NCBI GenBank assembly: GCA_015680685.1
Contig: MNCI01003361.1
Location: 330,455-394,454 of the forward strand
Direction of reading: 5' to 3'
DNA length: 64,000 nucleotides
Source: Gnetum montanum
Lineage: Eukaryota > Streptophyta > Gnetopsida > Gnetales > Gnetaceae
Below are positions 20,701-32,689 of this stretch, piece by piece (positions within the stretch are counted from its first letter, which is position 1; each line of letters starts with the position of its first letter). A model generated the notes under the pieces. The model was not told the origin of the DNA and made no database searches. It saw only the letters and a program-made list of their open reading frames with translations. The translations under genes and the position numbers were made by a program.

Positions 20701-21655
20701 TTGTTTAGAACCAACAATCCAAATAAGCTCTTACAACCACAAGCAGTTGGGTCTATGACCACTCCTCCATCAAGTAAGGCTTCAGAGCTCCCTTCAAACC
20801 AACAACAGACCTCAACGCACACAGTTATGTTAACACATACCGTTACTAATTGGATAAAGGTGGGCCACCTTCCCAGGAAACTTTCTGACTCCGAAAGTTC
20901 CTTAATCTACCTCCAAATCGTTGGGAATGAACCACGTAAGGCTCTCCTTGACTTAGGTTCCGGAGTCAACTTGATATCGCAAGAAATGTATAAAGCCTGG
21001 AACTTGCCTCCACCCAAGAAGAGCAATATTCAATTAGAGCTGGCTGACCAGTCCATCACTGTGCCCTTGGGACTTGTGGAGGACATTGTTACCACTGTGT
21101 GTGGTTGGTCATACCCAGCCGATTTCCTAGTGATAGAAGTCAACAATAATAAAGGGGACTTCCCGATTATAATGGAGAGGGCATGGCTCAGTACCATAAA
21201 CGCATGCGTAGGGATCAAATCTTTCCCTGGAAATATCTAAGGAAAATATTTATGGAAAGATCGAGAAGAAGAAAGTTCCATGCATCACATACAGTGATAC
21301 AGAGGGTGATGATGTACAGGAGTGCTCAACATTTCCTGTATGCAACCGGTGTGCCCAAGAGACTAACATACAAAAGTGTCTGTATGTAGCAACCACACAA
21401 CAAGAGAACACCCAGTGATTGATAGCTAATATAGAGAGAAACTCACCAACATGCATGGAACTAACTGGGGGAACAACTTGCAACCACAATGAAAACATAG
21501 ATACCTTGGAACATGAGCGTTGCCAACTTCCAAACCTTAACCTGAAAACATCAATTGGGAGAAGTTGGACACTTCTAAAAAATTTAAACAAACGCTCGTT
21601 ATTTCGGATCTCTCCCTTTCAATTCAGTCATGGGAGAGATGGCCTCCTATGCTGA
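20701..21655 (+). pseudogene. E4 aspartic protease and linker, truncated before RT
   Basis: The retropepsin active site reads LLDLGSGVNLIS (about 20941), the D-L-G-S form common in plant Ty3/gypsy elements. It is followed by MYKAWNLPPPKKSNI and GWSYPADFLVIEV. The frame is open at 20701-21240, then shifts near 21225. In the shifted frame a linker with CNRCAQETNIQKCLYVA (CX2C...C) is conserved with E7. The sequence jumps near 21592 from the linker straight to the post-integrase sequence FQFSHGRDG. There is no RT, RNase H or integrase. Confidence 0.85.
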
Positions 21656-23310
21656 TCATTTGAGGCCCTCAGTTTCTTTTTAAGTTTTTTGTTTTACACA
21701 TTTTTGTTTCACAAATTTCTTTAACTTTTCTTGTTTTTGTTTTGCAACATCATTCATACATTTTCTTTTAATTGTGTGTGTATGTGTGTTTATCCATTTT
21801 GTTAAGTTTGTCACTTAATAAGTGCTCTAAAGATGGTATGAACTGTATTCTCTTGATTGCTAATGTTGGTTTTTACCTTTAAGTTATGATATTGATACTA
21901 AGGTATGGTTCTTTTGATATAGCAGGCAATGAGTCCACTTCATCCATACATCCATAAAATTCTATGGTCTCTCTTGGCTTGGAACTGTACAGTCCCTTTC
22001 TTCAAAATAATAAGAACTATAAACGAATCAGTGACTGGGCATTTCTCAAACTAAGGAAGGACTCAAGGATTGAAAAGGGTGTGGCTGTAAGGGAACTTGA
22101 TGCATTTGTGTTGGCCATTTTCTTGGGTGCTTGGATGTTTTTTTTTTGGATTTTCTTACCATTTTGACGTTACCCAATTATCGAGAAGCTGAGTGAATAA
22201 AAATAAAAATAAAAAGTCTTTGCATGGTGTGGTTCTTACGAAAAACACAAAAAAAAAATGTGGGAATTCAAAACACACCCCTTAGATGAAATAATCATAT
22301 GGGCTACAAGCACTGGTTATGGAACTAAAAACATGTTTCCTCTAACTAAGGCCCTTCCTTACTTCCTTCCTTTTTCCTCTCTTGTTTCGTCGGAATGGTG
22401 GTGGCTCTTTAAGGGATGCATTCTTGTTACTTCAGGTGGATGGATTGGCTGAATGCATTAATGCGAAGTCATTGGATGTGGTTTGTTTGAGGTTGGACTT
22501 GGAATGAGATCTACTAAGTCACATTAATCATTAAATACACAAGGGGCTGTACACCACCTTGTTCTTGAGACTTCATTCCATTCTCTTCTTTCCATTGTTC
22601 TTCCTCCATTGTTCACCTCATTGCCGGTTATATCATTAGTGTATATTTTGGTTGATGCATTGTTTTCTTTGTCGTAAATTCTTGTGGTTAAGACTTTAAC
22701 TCTTGTTCCAAATGACATTCCTAGAGCCTACGGATTCTTTGAATGTGGGTTTGTCAGGGCATTAAGGGCATGAGCCTGCTTTGGGGAGGACCCTCTGGCA
22801 TTCCTATTTTGTGCACTAGTTAAATTCTTTTCTTTAACATTTTCGCAATCAATTTCTATTTTGTTCATTTCCATCTTTGACATTCACTTCATTGGCATTA
22901 CAGTTGTCTCTTTTTCTCCATCTTTCTTCTTCCTTTTCTTTTTCCATTCTATTGCTATTGGAGGTTCGCTCTTAGTCATGGGGGTCTTGACCCAATTTTT
23001 TCGATTTTCTCCTAACCCCTACACCTTCGGTAGTCACCATTATTATATCTCCAAAATCCACAATCAGCCATACCACAACTCAGCCAATGGACCTTTCACC
23101 GAAGCAAGGTATCAACTACATCGTGATTCATTTACCCTTGCTAATATAAGACTGTGTTGTGTGTGCAGATGGCAATCATGCAACAATGGATTGGATCTGA
23201 AGGAAACACTCGGAATGGATCGGTGCTGAAGCAGTCATGCAAGGAACGAGATTGATGGAACGCTTACGAATAGACAACGAAAGGCGCAATCTTGGCGTTG
23301 GCAGCAGCAA

Positions 23311-23346
<36 letters not shown>

Positions 23347-23533
23347 GCCAAATAAGGCTGGATGTCAAATGCATAAAGTGTTCACTCTTGTTGTTGTGAA
23401 CACCAGTTTTGTCATGTTCTGAAATGATGATCCGTTCACATGTCATCCCATTCACCATTAGTTCCATTTAAGTCAATAATCCCATACCTTCCCAATATTT
23501 TGTAAGGAACTCGAGGACGAGTTTTTATTTAGT
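21656..23533 (+). other. Long 3' non-coding region of E4
   Basis: The first 500 bp align by eye with the region after integrase in E6 (51480-52060); both contain a T-rich block and then AGTGAGTCCAC/CAATGAGTCCAC words. No env-like domain is recognisable. Small frames at 21964 and 22861 lack signal peptides or conserved motifs that I can name. Confidence 0.6.
23315..23340. repeat. TC dinucleotide microsatellite (13 units)
   Basis: Perfect (TC)13 within the E4 3' non-coding region. Confidence 0.97.
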
Positions 23534-23543
23534 CATGGGGGTA
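23534..23543 (+). other. Polypurine tract of E4
   Basis: CATGGGGGTA directly before the 3' LTR. The same tract precedes the LTR at 2620, and CATGGAGGTA precedes the E5 3' LTR. Confidence 0.75.
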
Positions 23544-24344
23544 TGATGGGATGCGATATCGCGTATGCAATATCATGTCCTTCCCTACGATATTGCGTAT
23601 GCGGTATCATAGCCTGCCACCAATTTTATAAATAAGAGGCAGATCTCCCTTGTTTCTCCATCTAGATCTAGACTGTAGCCAAACTCTTGCCATTTTTCCA
23701 TTCCAGAGTTAGAATAATTTCCATGTGCCCGCAGTAGGAGTCCCTAAGTGAACGGATCTTTATTCGAGCAATTCTGTACCTGAGCACACAATTGTGTACA
23801 ACAATAAAGACGAACGTTTGGATAAACCTTACAGTGCATGGACTAAGCTAATGAGGATTTAATTACTGTTGAATGTTTAAATGCTTTCTTAGGACTTAAT
23901 CTCTCTCAACCCTTAGCTCTCATAGTTAAGTGCATTCAGTACGACCACTTCGAGCATGTGCGTTACGCTTGGTAATCCCAGTAACGAATAGCATTTGGTA
24001 ATCCCAGCAGCGTTGCATAGGTTCAAGGTGTGAAATGGCAAGTGGGAAGGGATACTGATGCTAGGATGGTTAGAGCTTAGTTAGTTAAAGTTAGTTACTT
24101 AGTCTCTTCAGCCTTTCCTCTCTTAGCATAGGTGATAAAAACATAAAGGATATAAAAATCACATGCCTCAAGCTTACTTAACCGTACAACCGTGACAAAT
24201 ACAAGTAAGCTTGGAGGACAACGATTGATTAACCTTAGGTGTTTCATAAGGTGTGTAGGCACTTAGTCTGCGAAGTTCGACCAAATCGCGTGTGTAATGC
24301 TCGTATTCATATGGTTGAGTGTAGGGGTACCTCGTCACTCATCA
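23544..24344 (+). repeat. 3' LTR of E4
   Basis: 801 bp, TGATGGGATG to CTCATCA, followed by target duplication CCTAG. Its U3 palindromes are more eroded than those of the 5' LTR, largely by C-to-T and G-to-A changes at CpG, while the rest of the LTR is well preserved. Confidence 0.92.
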
Positions 24345-24349
24345 CCTAG

Positions 24350-24642
24350 CCTTATTCTGCACCCCATGGGTTATGGCCACTTACCATTGGGAGGAACCAA
24401 CGTAGAAAGTTACATACAAGAAAGTCACATACAATAAAGCTTAAAGCTAGTTTTCTAAATCATTGGATAAATGTGAAAAATTTGAAGGAGACTGGAACTT
24501 TGAAAAATTTGTATTTTACTTACAATTAAAGTACGTAGTATCAAAACAATTTTAGAAATGCTTTTATAAATGTTTTTCTCCATAACTTAACATTGTCAAT
24601 TGGAATTAAACTTATGACCTTGGATTTCATGCTAGACTCATG
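24350..24642. other. Spacer without a recognisable gene
   Basis: About 290 bp between E4 and a solo-LTR-like repeat. Nothing supported. Confidence 0.6.
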
Positions 24643-25612
24643 TGGTGTAGGGACATCTCTTTCAATTCCCTTGTTCCACCCTACCTATTATGTATCTTTT
24701 TGAGTTGATTTTGTTGAGGATGATTCTTGGATGTTTTGACATGTTTGGAGGTGTTTTTGGCTTGTTTTGATGAATTTAGGAGGTTCCAGGATCTATGGGA
24801 ACTTGTTGGGAGGTATTTAGAGGCTTTAGGTATCAAAACAAGTATTTTTATTTTTGGCACCTTCAAAATAGATGTTGCCCCACAAAGATAGACATCTTTC
24901 CAGAGATGTCTCCCTTGAAGTAAAGCTGTCTCAAGTTCATAGAATATGTCTACCAAAAACAGTAGACATCTCTCTCGAGAGTAGGGCTTTCATAGGAGAC
25001 ATCTACATGAAGCCAGAGATGTCCTAGACGCATGAGGAAACTTTTGAAAATGCTCGTTCTAATTTAGCAAATAGCCAAAGCAAGATGGAAATAGCAAGCA
25101 AGAAAGTGAGAAGACTTGGGAAACATCTAAAGAACTTTGAGTTGAGTTGAGAAAAGGTTTATAGTATTTTTACCTTCAAGTTGCTTATAAATAATGATGT
25201 AATTGACCATTGTTGAGAAAAGAGAGAGCATAACCTTGACCACGAGCAAAAGAGAAAGCTTGTGAGAGTTAAGGAAGGAGAGCTTGTGCAAGGAAGTTGA
25301 GTCAAAGGCAAGGGAGAGCATGTGAGAGAGATTAGGAGAATCTCTTATAAGTGTCTTGTCTTGAGCTTGGGCTCCATTATGAGCAATTGAGGATTAAGAG
25401 AGGACAAGTGTGGCTTCTAAGATCTTGGAGAGAGTTGTGAGTTGAGCTTGCCTCCTCATCTTCGATGTATTTATATGTATTTTGAAAATTATCTTAATAT
25501 AAGGGAGATTTTCTCCATTTTATTGTGTTATTCTTATTTTCTAAGCTAGATCTTCTTGAAAGTTGTGGATTAGGTCCTATTGGGGTCTATAGAGGTGCAA
25601 CCCCTTGCACCA
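24643..25612 (+). repeat. LTR of a second family (solo-LTR-like, copy 1)
   Basis: It starts TGGTGTAGGGACA and ends CCCCTTGCACCA (about 970 bp). It aligns along its whole length with 40478-41446, with shared words GAGGCTTTAGG/GAGGCTCTAGG, GCTTATAAATA and TCTTGAGCTTGGGCTCC. A TATA box is at about 25187. The flanks TCATG and TAGTG do not match, so either the duplication has decayed or the copy is truncated. No internal domain lies beside it. Confidence 0.7.
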
Positions 25613-26709
25613 TAGTGCCACTAAGCTAACACCTTAAATAATCATAATTAAAAAAGTAGTTTTCCAAAAACATTGAAATAATTTATAGAGAATTTTAATA
25701 AAGACATAAACAAGACATCTTTTCTAAAGGTTTATTAAATTTATTACTATATTAAATTGAAACTAAAATTTTATTACATTTGGAAACCCTTTAGATCTAT
25801 TGGATAGTAGAAATATATATGCTATGAGTTTTGAAAACGTTATCAAACAAATTACTAATTGTTCATGATAATAGTTGGAACAAATCAACTAAATTTGCAA
25901 TTGTAATATCACATATGTAAATCTTGATGATAGGGTTGTATTTTGCAATTCTAAAAATTTTTGATTGAAAAATGAATTTTTGTTTTACTATAAGTCATAA
26001 TATTACAACACGGGTTATGGTTTGTTGACTATGAGTTGTAGTATATAGATTGAAAAATGAACTTTTATTTTATCACGAGTTGTGGTATTATAGCACGAGT
26101 CATGGTTTGTTGAACACAAGTTGTGGTAAGTGACCACTAGTCATGGTTGACAACTATAAGTCTTGATAAATTACTAAGTTGTGGTTAGTAACCATGAGTC
26201 ATGGTGAAGTTGTGGATGATAGGATATCTTGAATGAATCTACCACAAATGGTGGTTTATTCATGGGATGACAATTGGATAGACCACGAGCTATCCACAAG
26301 TCATGTGGTGGTTGACTAAGGATACCCATGAGTCATGGTAAAGTTGTGGTATATAAAAAAACCTTAGTTCTACCTATTTGGAACTTCGATTTGAATGCAA
26401 ATTGGATTGCCTATATTGCCCAATAATGTAGATGACATACAAGACATAATTTGAATAGATAATTTTAAATATTGAGAGATATAAAGAAGAAGATGTTGAT
26501 TTTAAATAGTTGTTGATTAATAGCACATAAGTTTTGTGGAATATGAACAATTGCTTGAGAATTGAAAAACTTAAAGAAATTTTGTGACCTATTTTTATTG
26601 GTTGAAAAACTGATTGGTACATTCATGTATGGCCTTACAATTTATAGAAATTGATTGAGGCAATACTTAGAGGATTTGAAAAGTCACTTCCCATCAAAAG
26701 GAGGGTTTT
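25613..26709. other. AT-rich spacer with a degenerate repeat cluster
   Basis: No gene. It holds the GAGTCATGG/AGTTGTGG cluster listed at 25985-26350, then AT-rich sequence leading into LINE-2. Confidence 0.6.
25985..26350. repeat. Degenerate tandem cluster of GAGTCATGGT and AGTTGTGGT words
   Basis: More than ten short words (ACGAGTCATGGT, ACAAGTTGTGGT, CATGAGTCATGGT and variants) recur at irregular 15-40 bp spacing. CCATGAGTCATGG is nearly palindromic. No coding is seen. Confidence 0.6.
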
Positions 26710-26802
26710 TTATGGAGTTATTGTAGAAGAAATTTTTTCATGAGGAATGATTTGAAGATAGAAAATACCAATGTTTTTCAAATTGTAGAGACTATGAAGA
26801 GA

Positions 26803-27640
26803 ATTTAAGTTTTTGATTTTGTTTTACTTGATGAATTATATGAATCCTTCTAAACTTCACAATATATATTTCTACATATTATTGGATTTATTCATTCAAA
26901 TAAGGGTTTTACACCATCGATTTAAGCTATCCTTGAATGCTATGAAATTAATGTTCTGCATGCCTACTATTTTGCTGAATCTTTTTTGCTTGTGGAACTA
27001 GCCCATTTTGAAATGGTTGAGAAATCATTAGTTTTTAAATTTTTTATGGAGTAGTGTAATATTTTTTTTGTTCGAGAATAAAATGTGGATTTTGATCCCT
27101 ATTCCTCTAATTACTCTAAAATTCTTTGCTGGATTTAATTAGAAAGTCTTCCTCTTATTTTTAAAAATGTTGAAAGCGAAATTGTTGATAGTATTGGCAA
27201 AATCCTAAAGAGTCAAAAATATTACTAGATAATGTGTAACACATGTTATTTTGTAGAGATTGATTTATGACAAAGGAAAATAAGAATTAAAACTCAAGGC
27301 TTGTAATTAATGTTTTCCCCCAAAATTATATACTATAATTTATGAGGATGTTGTAGTTGTTGTCATTGCAAAGGCCATGTCATTGGAATCTTTCATATTC
27401 TCAATAAAAAAGTTGTTCATGAGGAAAAATAATAATTCTCAAAAAAGAAAAATAATGGTAATTTAAAGTAAGCATAAATAAAATCTTCTTCAGCAAGTTT
27501 TGAACCTATTACTAATCTTTTTAATTCTAAAAGTGTCAGTATCTCTTGATATCTAAAGAGAACTCCTCTTTAGAAAAAAGAAATTTTTAATGGGGACCAA
27601 CAATACAAATACTAATGTAGATGGATTTCACTTAGTGCAA
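26803..27640 (+). pseudogene. LINE-2 ORF1 remnant
   Basis: The frame at 26803 gives FDFVLLDELYESF, matching FLDFLLLDDIFESV of LINE-1 ORF1, and later LVELAHFEMVEKSL. At 27351-27392 a knuckle CSCCHCKGHVIGIF aligns with the LINE-1 CCHC motif; the last Cys has become Phe. Confidence 0.7.
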
Positions 27641-28079
27641 CAAAAAAAGAAGATACTTTCAAATACAGTTTTTAATTTAATAACTCCAAAGGTATCTCCT
27701 CTTTTTACTTTTACTATTATTCTAAATTTTTTTTATTACATAATACTTTTTCACCCATTAGTGACATGAATTGTGAGACAAATGTCGACCTTGAAAAGGT
27801 AAGAATGAGGGCTTTCTACACAACATTTAAATGTTAGTTTTATCATGGAATATTTTGAGCCTTTTTATAGGCCTTAAGTAGAAATTATTAAGGAGTATCT
27901 TTCAAAGAAACATTTATCTTTAGATTTTTTTTCTTGCAAGAAATTAAAATTTTAGTGCATGATATTAGTGTTGTTGATAAATACAGTTAAAAAAAGGATT
28001 TTTTTTTTTTGTTGCTCATGAAGTTAATAAAGTAGGTTGTTGTTATTCTTGGTTATTAAAATTAAACTAGAAAAGTTTT

Positions 28080-29452
28080 TAATTCTAGTTTTGACAACCT
28101 TAGAACAGTTATTTGGATTACTTATCACAGTGAAAAGGAGATATTGAACTTTGTAATATTTATGCTCTTAATAATTCAAAAGATTGATCAAAGATTTGGA
28201 AATATCTTCTATCTCTACCTAAAGAGCCTTGGATTGTTGAACATGATTTCAATATGGTTGAAAGTAAACTTGGTGGTCTTCCTCCTAATATGTCTTCTCA
28301 AGAGAAAGAAGATTGATGCAATTTTAAAGAAAAATATTTTCTTTCTGATATTAGCTCTTTATTCCCACATCATTCAAATAAGAAACATATACTTGATGCA
28401 ATTATGGACAAGGAAATGGTAGAATTTATTATTGACTTGATAAATTTTATACCTCTAATGTTTTCTTTTAGAAGTTGACAAGGAAAGTAGAAGTGCATAT
28501 AGATGCTACTTTATGAGACCATTTTCCTATTAGCATTTTTTGTCTAGAATTATCTCTTCCTCCTTTCAAAAGCATAAGCTTTTTTATATGAATTCAAATC
28601 TATTTACATGACCCAATGGGAAAAATATTTTGAAATCTTTATGGAATGTATAAAATGTAGTGATGATATTGGTTAAATTGGTTGGTTGTAGTGAACTAGT
28701 TATAGAGTCAGAAATTAAGCTAGATGGTTTGGAAAGAAGTTTGCTAATTATAAGTGTTAAGATGAAGAAGATCTTGCAGAATCTATCAAATAAATGCAAA
28801 TTCTTTGAGAATAGAATCCCTTTGATTTTGAAAACTCATAAAGCTTTGGCTAAAGCTTGATATACTAAATAATGTTGGGATGCTTTTAAAACCAAAAGTG
28901 CTCATACTAAAAGTCACATGGGTTGGCTAAAAATTGCTTTATATAAATGATTCCATAATTACTAGTCTTGAGACTATTAATATTTTTTTGGAAAATCATT
29001 TTTTCTTCGGAAGGTGTTAGCAAGGAATCCTTTCAAGCTTTTAGTATGCATATTCCACATCTTATAACAAAAACACATTGAAGTATTCTTAAAGCAAAAA
29101 TTATAGTGGAAAAATCAAAGTAGAAGCCTTTAGTTTAGTAGATGATGGATTTTCAATTAAATTTTTTACGAAGCATTGGAACATTATTAGATGATCTCTT
29201 TTATGATTTCTAGGAAGCCATTAAAAAGTTTCTATTGGTAAAAGTATTAATAAAGGTGTGATTTGTCTTCTTCCTAAGAATGGAGATCTTCAACATATTG
29301 GTAATTAGAGGCATATGACTTTTCTTAACAATAGTTATAAGATTTTTGCTAAATGCATGGTTTGCCAAATTTAGAAAGTTATTAAAATTATCATTAGACT
29401 TGAGCAAATTAGTTTTGTTAAAGGTAGATATATATTAAATAATGTTATTACA
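28080..29452 (+). pseudogene. LINE-2 ORF2, endonuclease and N-terminal RT remnant
   Basis: NIYALNNSKD and PWIVEHDFNMVESKLGG (28150-28280) match the LINE-1 endonuclease motifs. Further on, GVICLLPKNGD and FVKGRYILNNVI (29255-29452) match the RT N-terminus. There are stops in all frames. It is interrupted by the insertion at 29453. Confidence 0.72.
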
Positions 29453-31755
29453 TGTAACACCCATTCATAGGGAGTAAGAGCTAGCACCCGAAGCCCCTTA
29501 GAAAGAAAGCTAGTTGAAAGAAAAAAAAAAATGCCCAAGTGGTTTTCTTTCTACAACAATCAAACTAGCATTAACCTATAAAATTAAAACAAGATCAACA
29601 ACACGTAGATCTAGCTCTAAAACAAGTCAATCAATATTAATTTTTATGAATCAAGATATAATTTTATAAAGAAATAGCCATAGTAAAATATCTGTGCAAG
29701 ATTCATCAAATTAAAGATAAAATAAAATAAAATTTTTATTATTCAACCTAAAAAGAAATATTTAATAATCACTTACACATTTGAAAACAAAAGAAATGAT
29801 CACAAAACCAGATAAATTAATGATCTCATATTTGTTCAATCACATAATAATATTTTATAATTTCCAGCGACACACAAAAACAAGATCTGATTTTAACTCT
29901 TGTAACCATTTTACTAGTAATCATTTAATCAGAAAATTCATATGTTCAATAGTAGAGAATAGATAGATCACAACCATAAATTAACATCCTAGGTTTTCCC
30001 CCACTTCATCAACTTATAGAAAGATATCAAAATTAGACTTCAGAAGGTATAGGAAAAAAAGGTATAATTCAAGATTCAGATCCAAGATTTATGCATTCAA
30101 AGGGGGAGGGTTCATCAACCAAATTCCAACCAAAATCCAAGAATTCAACAATTTTAAAACATTCACAATTATTGATGGACCTAAGGATACTCTCACTTTC
30201 TACTGGTGGTACCAATCCTCATATTAGGGATCCATAGCCCCTATTGGCAATCCTTTGCCAAAAATGCCCCAAATCATTATGGGTGTTTCTGAATCATTAC
30301 AAAAACAATTCTCATCCAAGTTATTTAGGTGTGAGAGTGCAGAGGACGGGTGGAGAGATCCAAAGAAAAGGTAATAAAAGATTTTTTTTTAAAAAAAGAA
30401 AAAAAGTCTAAGCTTACAACAACAATCTTAACATTTTCATACAAGCATTGTGAAGGTGGTTAGATAAGTAAGAAGAGAAAAGTTTGAGAAAATCAACACT
30501 TGCTAGCCATTATCAAACATAACAAAGATAAATCATTTTACCTCCTTGCTTAGATATCTTGCTTACTAGGAGGAATTATTCAAATATTGGATTGCTATGC
30601 CACACTTGTTTTCTTTCTCCCTTCTCAGCCACACTCCTTGTTGATGTATCTCTCTTTTTTTCTGTGTTCTACACAACTACTTTTGCCTTGTGTGTCCTCT
30701 TTTTTCCTCTCCTCCTCTTCCTATTTGTAGGTCGAATAAGGAATAATGAATGGTTTCTTGTAACTAACTTCTTGGGGATTTTTTATATTCTTTTCTTTCT
30801 TTTTAAAGTTATCTCTCTCTCTCTCTCTTTTCAACAATGGGTCATGAGTTCAATTCTCTTCATGATTACTATTAAAAAATCAATAAAATATGTCTATTCA
30901 TAGGTTATAGGTTCAATTCCTAAATCAACAAATTTTGATATTTCAGAATTTAGATTTTGGTAGATCTCAGGTTCAATTCCTCTTGTTAATTACAAAACAT
31001 TCCAGCATAATATCTATCTCTTTATCATTTAGAATTGTTATAAGATGCAAGGAAAGATTTTTTAAATAGATTCATGATAAGGGCAATTCAAGAAACATAA
31101 TCAAATAAGGCACATTCTTTTTTAGGTCATTAGTGATGTGAATTTTCTCATCATCTTACAAGCCTTGAAAGGTCATCACATGACCTTTCTACAGCAATGG
31201 AGAGGGTAGTTATACTTTACTATTTTAAACTAGAAAGAGCAATGCATCACATTTACATAAAATAAAATAAAAAAATAAAATATAAAGCTATAGTATTTGC
31301 ACATAATACCCTTGATTCATGGGTCAGATTCCTCCAACTTGATTCATAGGTCAAGTTCCTCAATATGAGCATTCTTTTGCATCTTAACATAATTATTTTA
31401 GCTCCTAAGGCACACCTTAGAGTATTGTCCTCTATTTTTCTTTTTTTTTCTCAGCATCTCTATTGAAATAGAATAGAAAATATTTTGTTTTTCCATATAT
31501 TATTTATTATTATTATTTTAAAACATTCCCAGCATGTATTTTAAATCATATTTTTTATGCATGAAGTATTTAAACATTTAATCATAATACATATAAAAAT
31601 CTGCTCAACAAATTTATTACTATTCCATTTAGCCATTTCCACCAGAGTCCAAGCAAAGCACACACACAACTTATCAAAAAAACCATGCACACAAACACAC
31701 AGAAAGACTATAACAATCATTAACGTAAAAACTCAAGGAAAAGTGGTTCATTACA
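29453..31755 (+). mobile_element. 2.3-kb insertion in LINE-2 with LTR-like ends (TGTAA...TTACA)
   Basis: It begins TGTAACACCC, ends GGTTCATTACA, and is flanked by perfect 5-bp duplications TTACA (29448-29452 and 31756-31760). Removing it restores the LINE frame NNVITAWEG seen in LINE-1. TG...CA ends and a 5-bp duplication fit a solo LTR or an LTR-derived non-autonomous element. I find no internal PBS, gag or pol and no long internal direct repeat. Short frames such as 30559-30903 (hydrophobic, T-rich) look like noise. Confidence 0.75.
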
Positions 31756-32689
31756 TTACAGCTTGGGAGGGAATGTAGTAGGCTTTTGATATGAATTAAG
31801 ACATTGCTTTTATTGAGTTAGATTATGCTAAAGTTTATGATAGGATTAAATGGAATTTCATTATTTGTTGTTTTTATCAACTAGGATTTGATGATTATTT
31901 TATTCATCTTATTCGTACCTTGTTCATTAATGCAAATGCTCAAGTTGCTACTTATTTTAAATTAAGTTCCTTCTTTTATCTTTAATGATTAGTTTATCAA
32001 GGTTGTTCTCTATCTCTCTATCATTTTATTATTACTGTAGATTTTCTTTTACATAATCTACATTATGATCTATGAAGGAATATCATTAAGGGAATTTCAA
32101 TTGATGATCAAGGTATACAATTGCTTAATGTGCACTTTACAGTTGATTATTTTTTTATGATCAATAATTCTCTGTAACATATCAATACTTCTAGCTAGAG
32201 TGGAGGATTACTACCTATTATTTGGCTCTTGTATCAATTGAGAAAAATCTATTGTTTATTGTAACATCAATATTGATGAGTTAGTTTCTTTCAAGCCTTG
32301 GAAAATCTTGAAAAAGATTCATCTTCAAACTTTTAGAAATACCTTTTTCATTTAAGTCTAACCTTACTACTTTGTCGAATTATGTGGTTGATAAAATTAA
32401 AAATAAGTTTGATAAATGGAAAGAAAAAAAGCTCAACCTTATTAATAATATTTTAGTTACTAAGAAAATGCTTCAATCAACTCATATTTATTCCTCTAGT
32501 TGTTAGACTCCTAAAATTTTTTATGATATAATTTATTGTATTATCAATTAGTTTGATAGAAAAAGTTTTTCTAAAGTTGCTTAGGATATTTGCACTAGTA
32601 GCAAGAAATATGGAGGACTTGGCCTCATTAATTATTATAACCAACATATTTCTCTTATAGCAAAATGAATTACAAAGTGCATTAATGGA
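31756..32689 (+). pseudogene. LINE-2 ORF2, central RT segment
   Basis: AFIELDYAKVYDRIKWNFI (about 31809) matches KLDYAKAYDNIKWDFI of LINE-1. The FADD box is degraded (FTVDY near 32145). LEIPFSFKSNLTTLSNYVVDKI and KYGGLGLI follow. Many stops. Confidence 0.75.

Larger units (their letters stand above)
17353..24344 (+). mobile_element. E4: complete non-autonomous Ty3/gypsy-type element (gag and PR, no RT or IN)
   Basis: Two LTRs (17353-18146 and 23544-24344) enclose a tRNA-Asp PBS, gag, protease, a long 3' non-coding region and a polypurine tract. Perfect 5-bp target duplications CCTAG lie at 17348-17352 and 24345-24349, so both ends are exact. The LTRs differ at a few percent of sites by eye, mostly C/T and G/A changes. 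Comparison with E6 shows that everything from the end of the PR-RT linker to the end of integrase is missing, with the junction near 21592. Copying would have needed RT and integrase from a relative. Confidence 0.92.

Noticed and set aside
21964-22167. Env-like membrane ORF after pol in E4
   Set aside because: One hydrophobic C-terminal stretch only, no signal peptide or conserved partner ORF in E6.
30559-30903. Hydrophobic 114-codon ORF in the 2.3-kb insertion
   Set aside because: Phe/Leu-rich translation of T-rich DNA; no start context, homolog or conserved motif.
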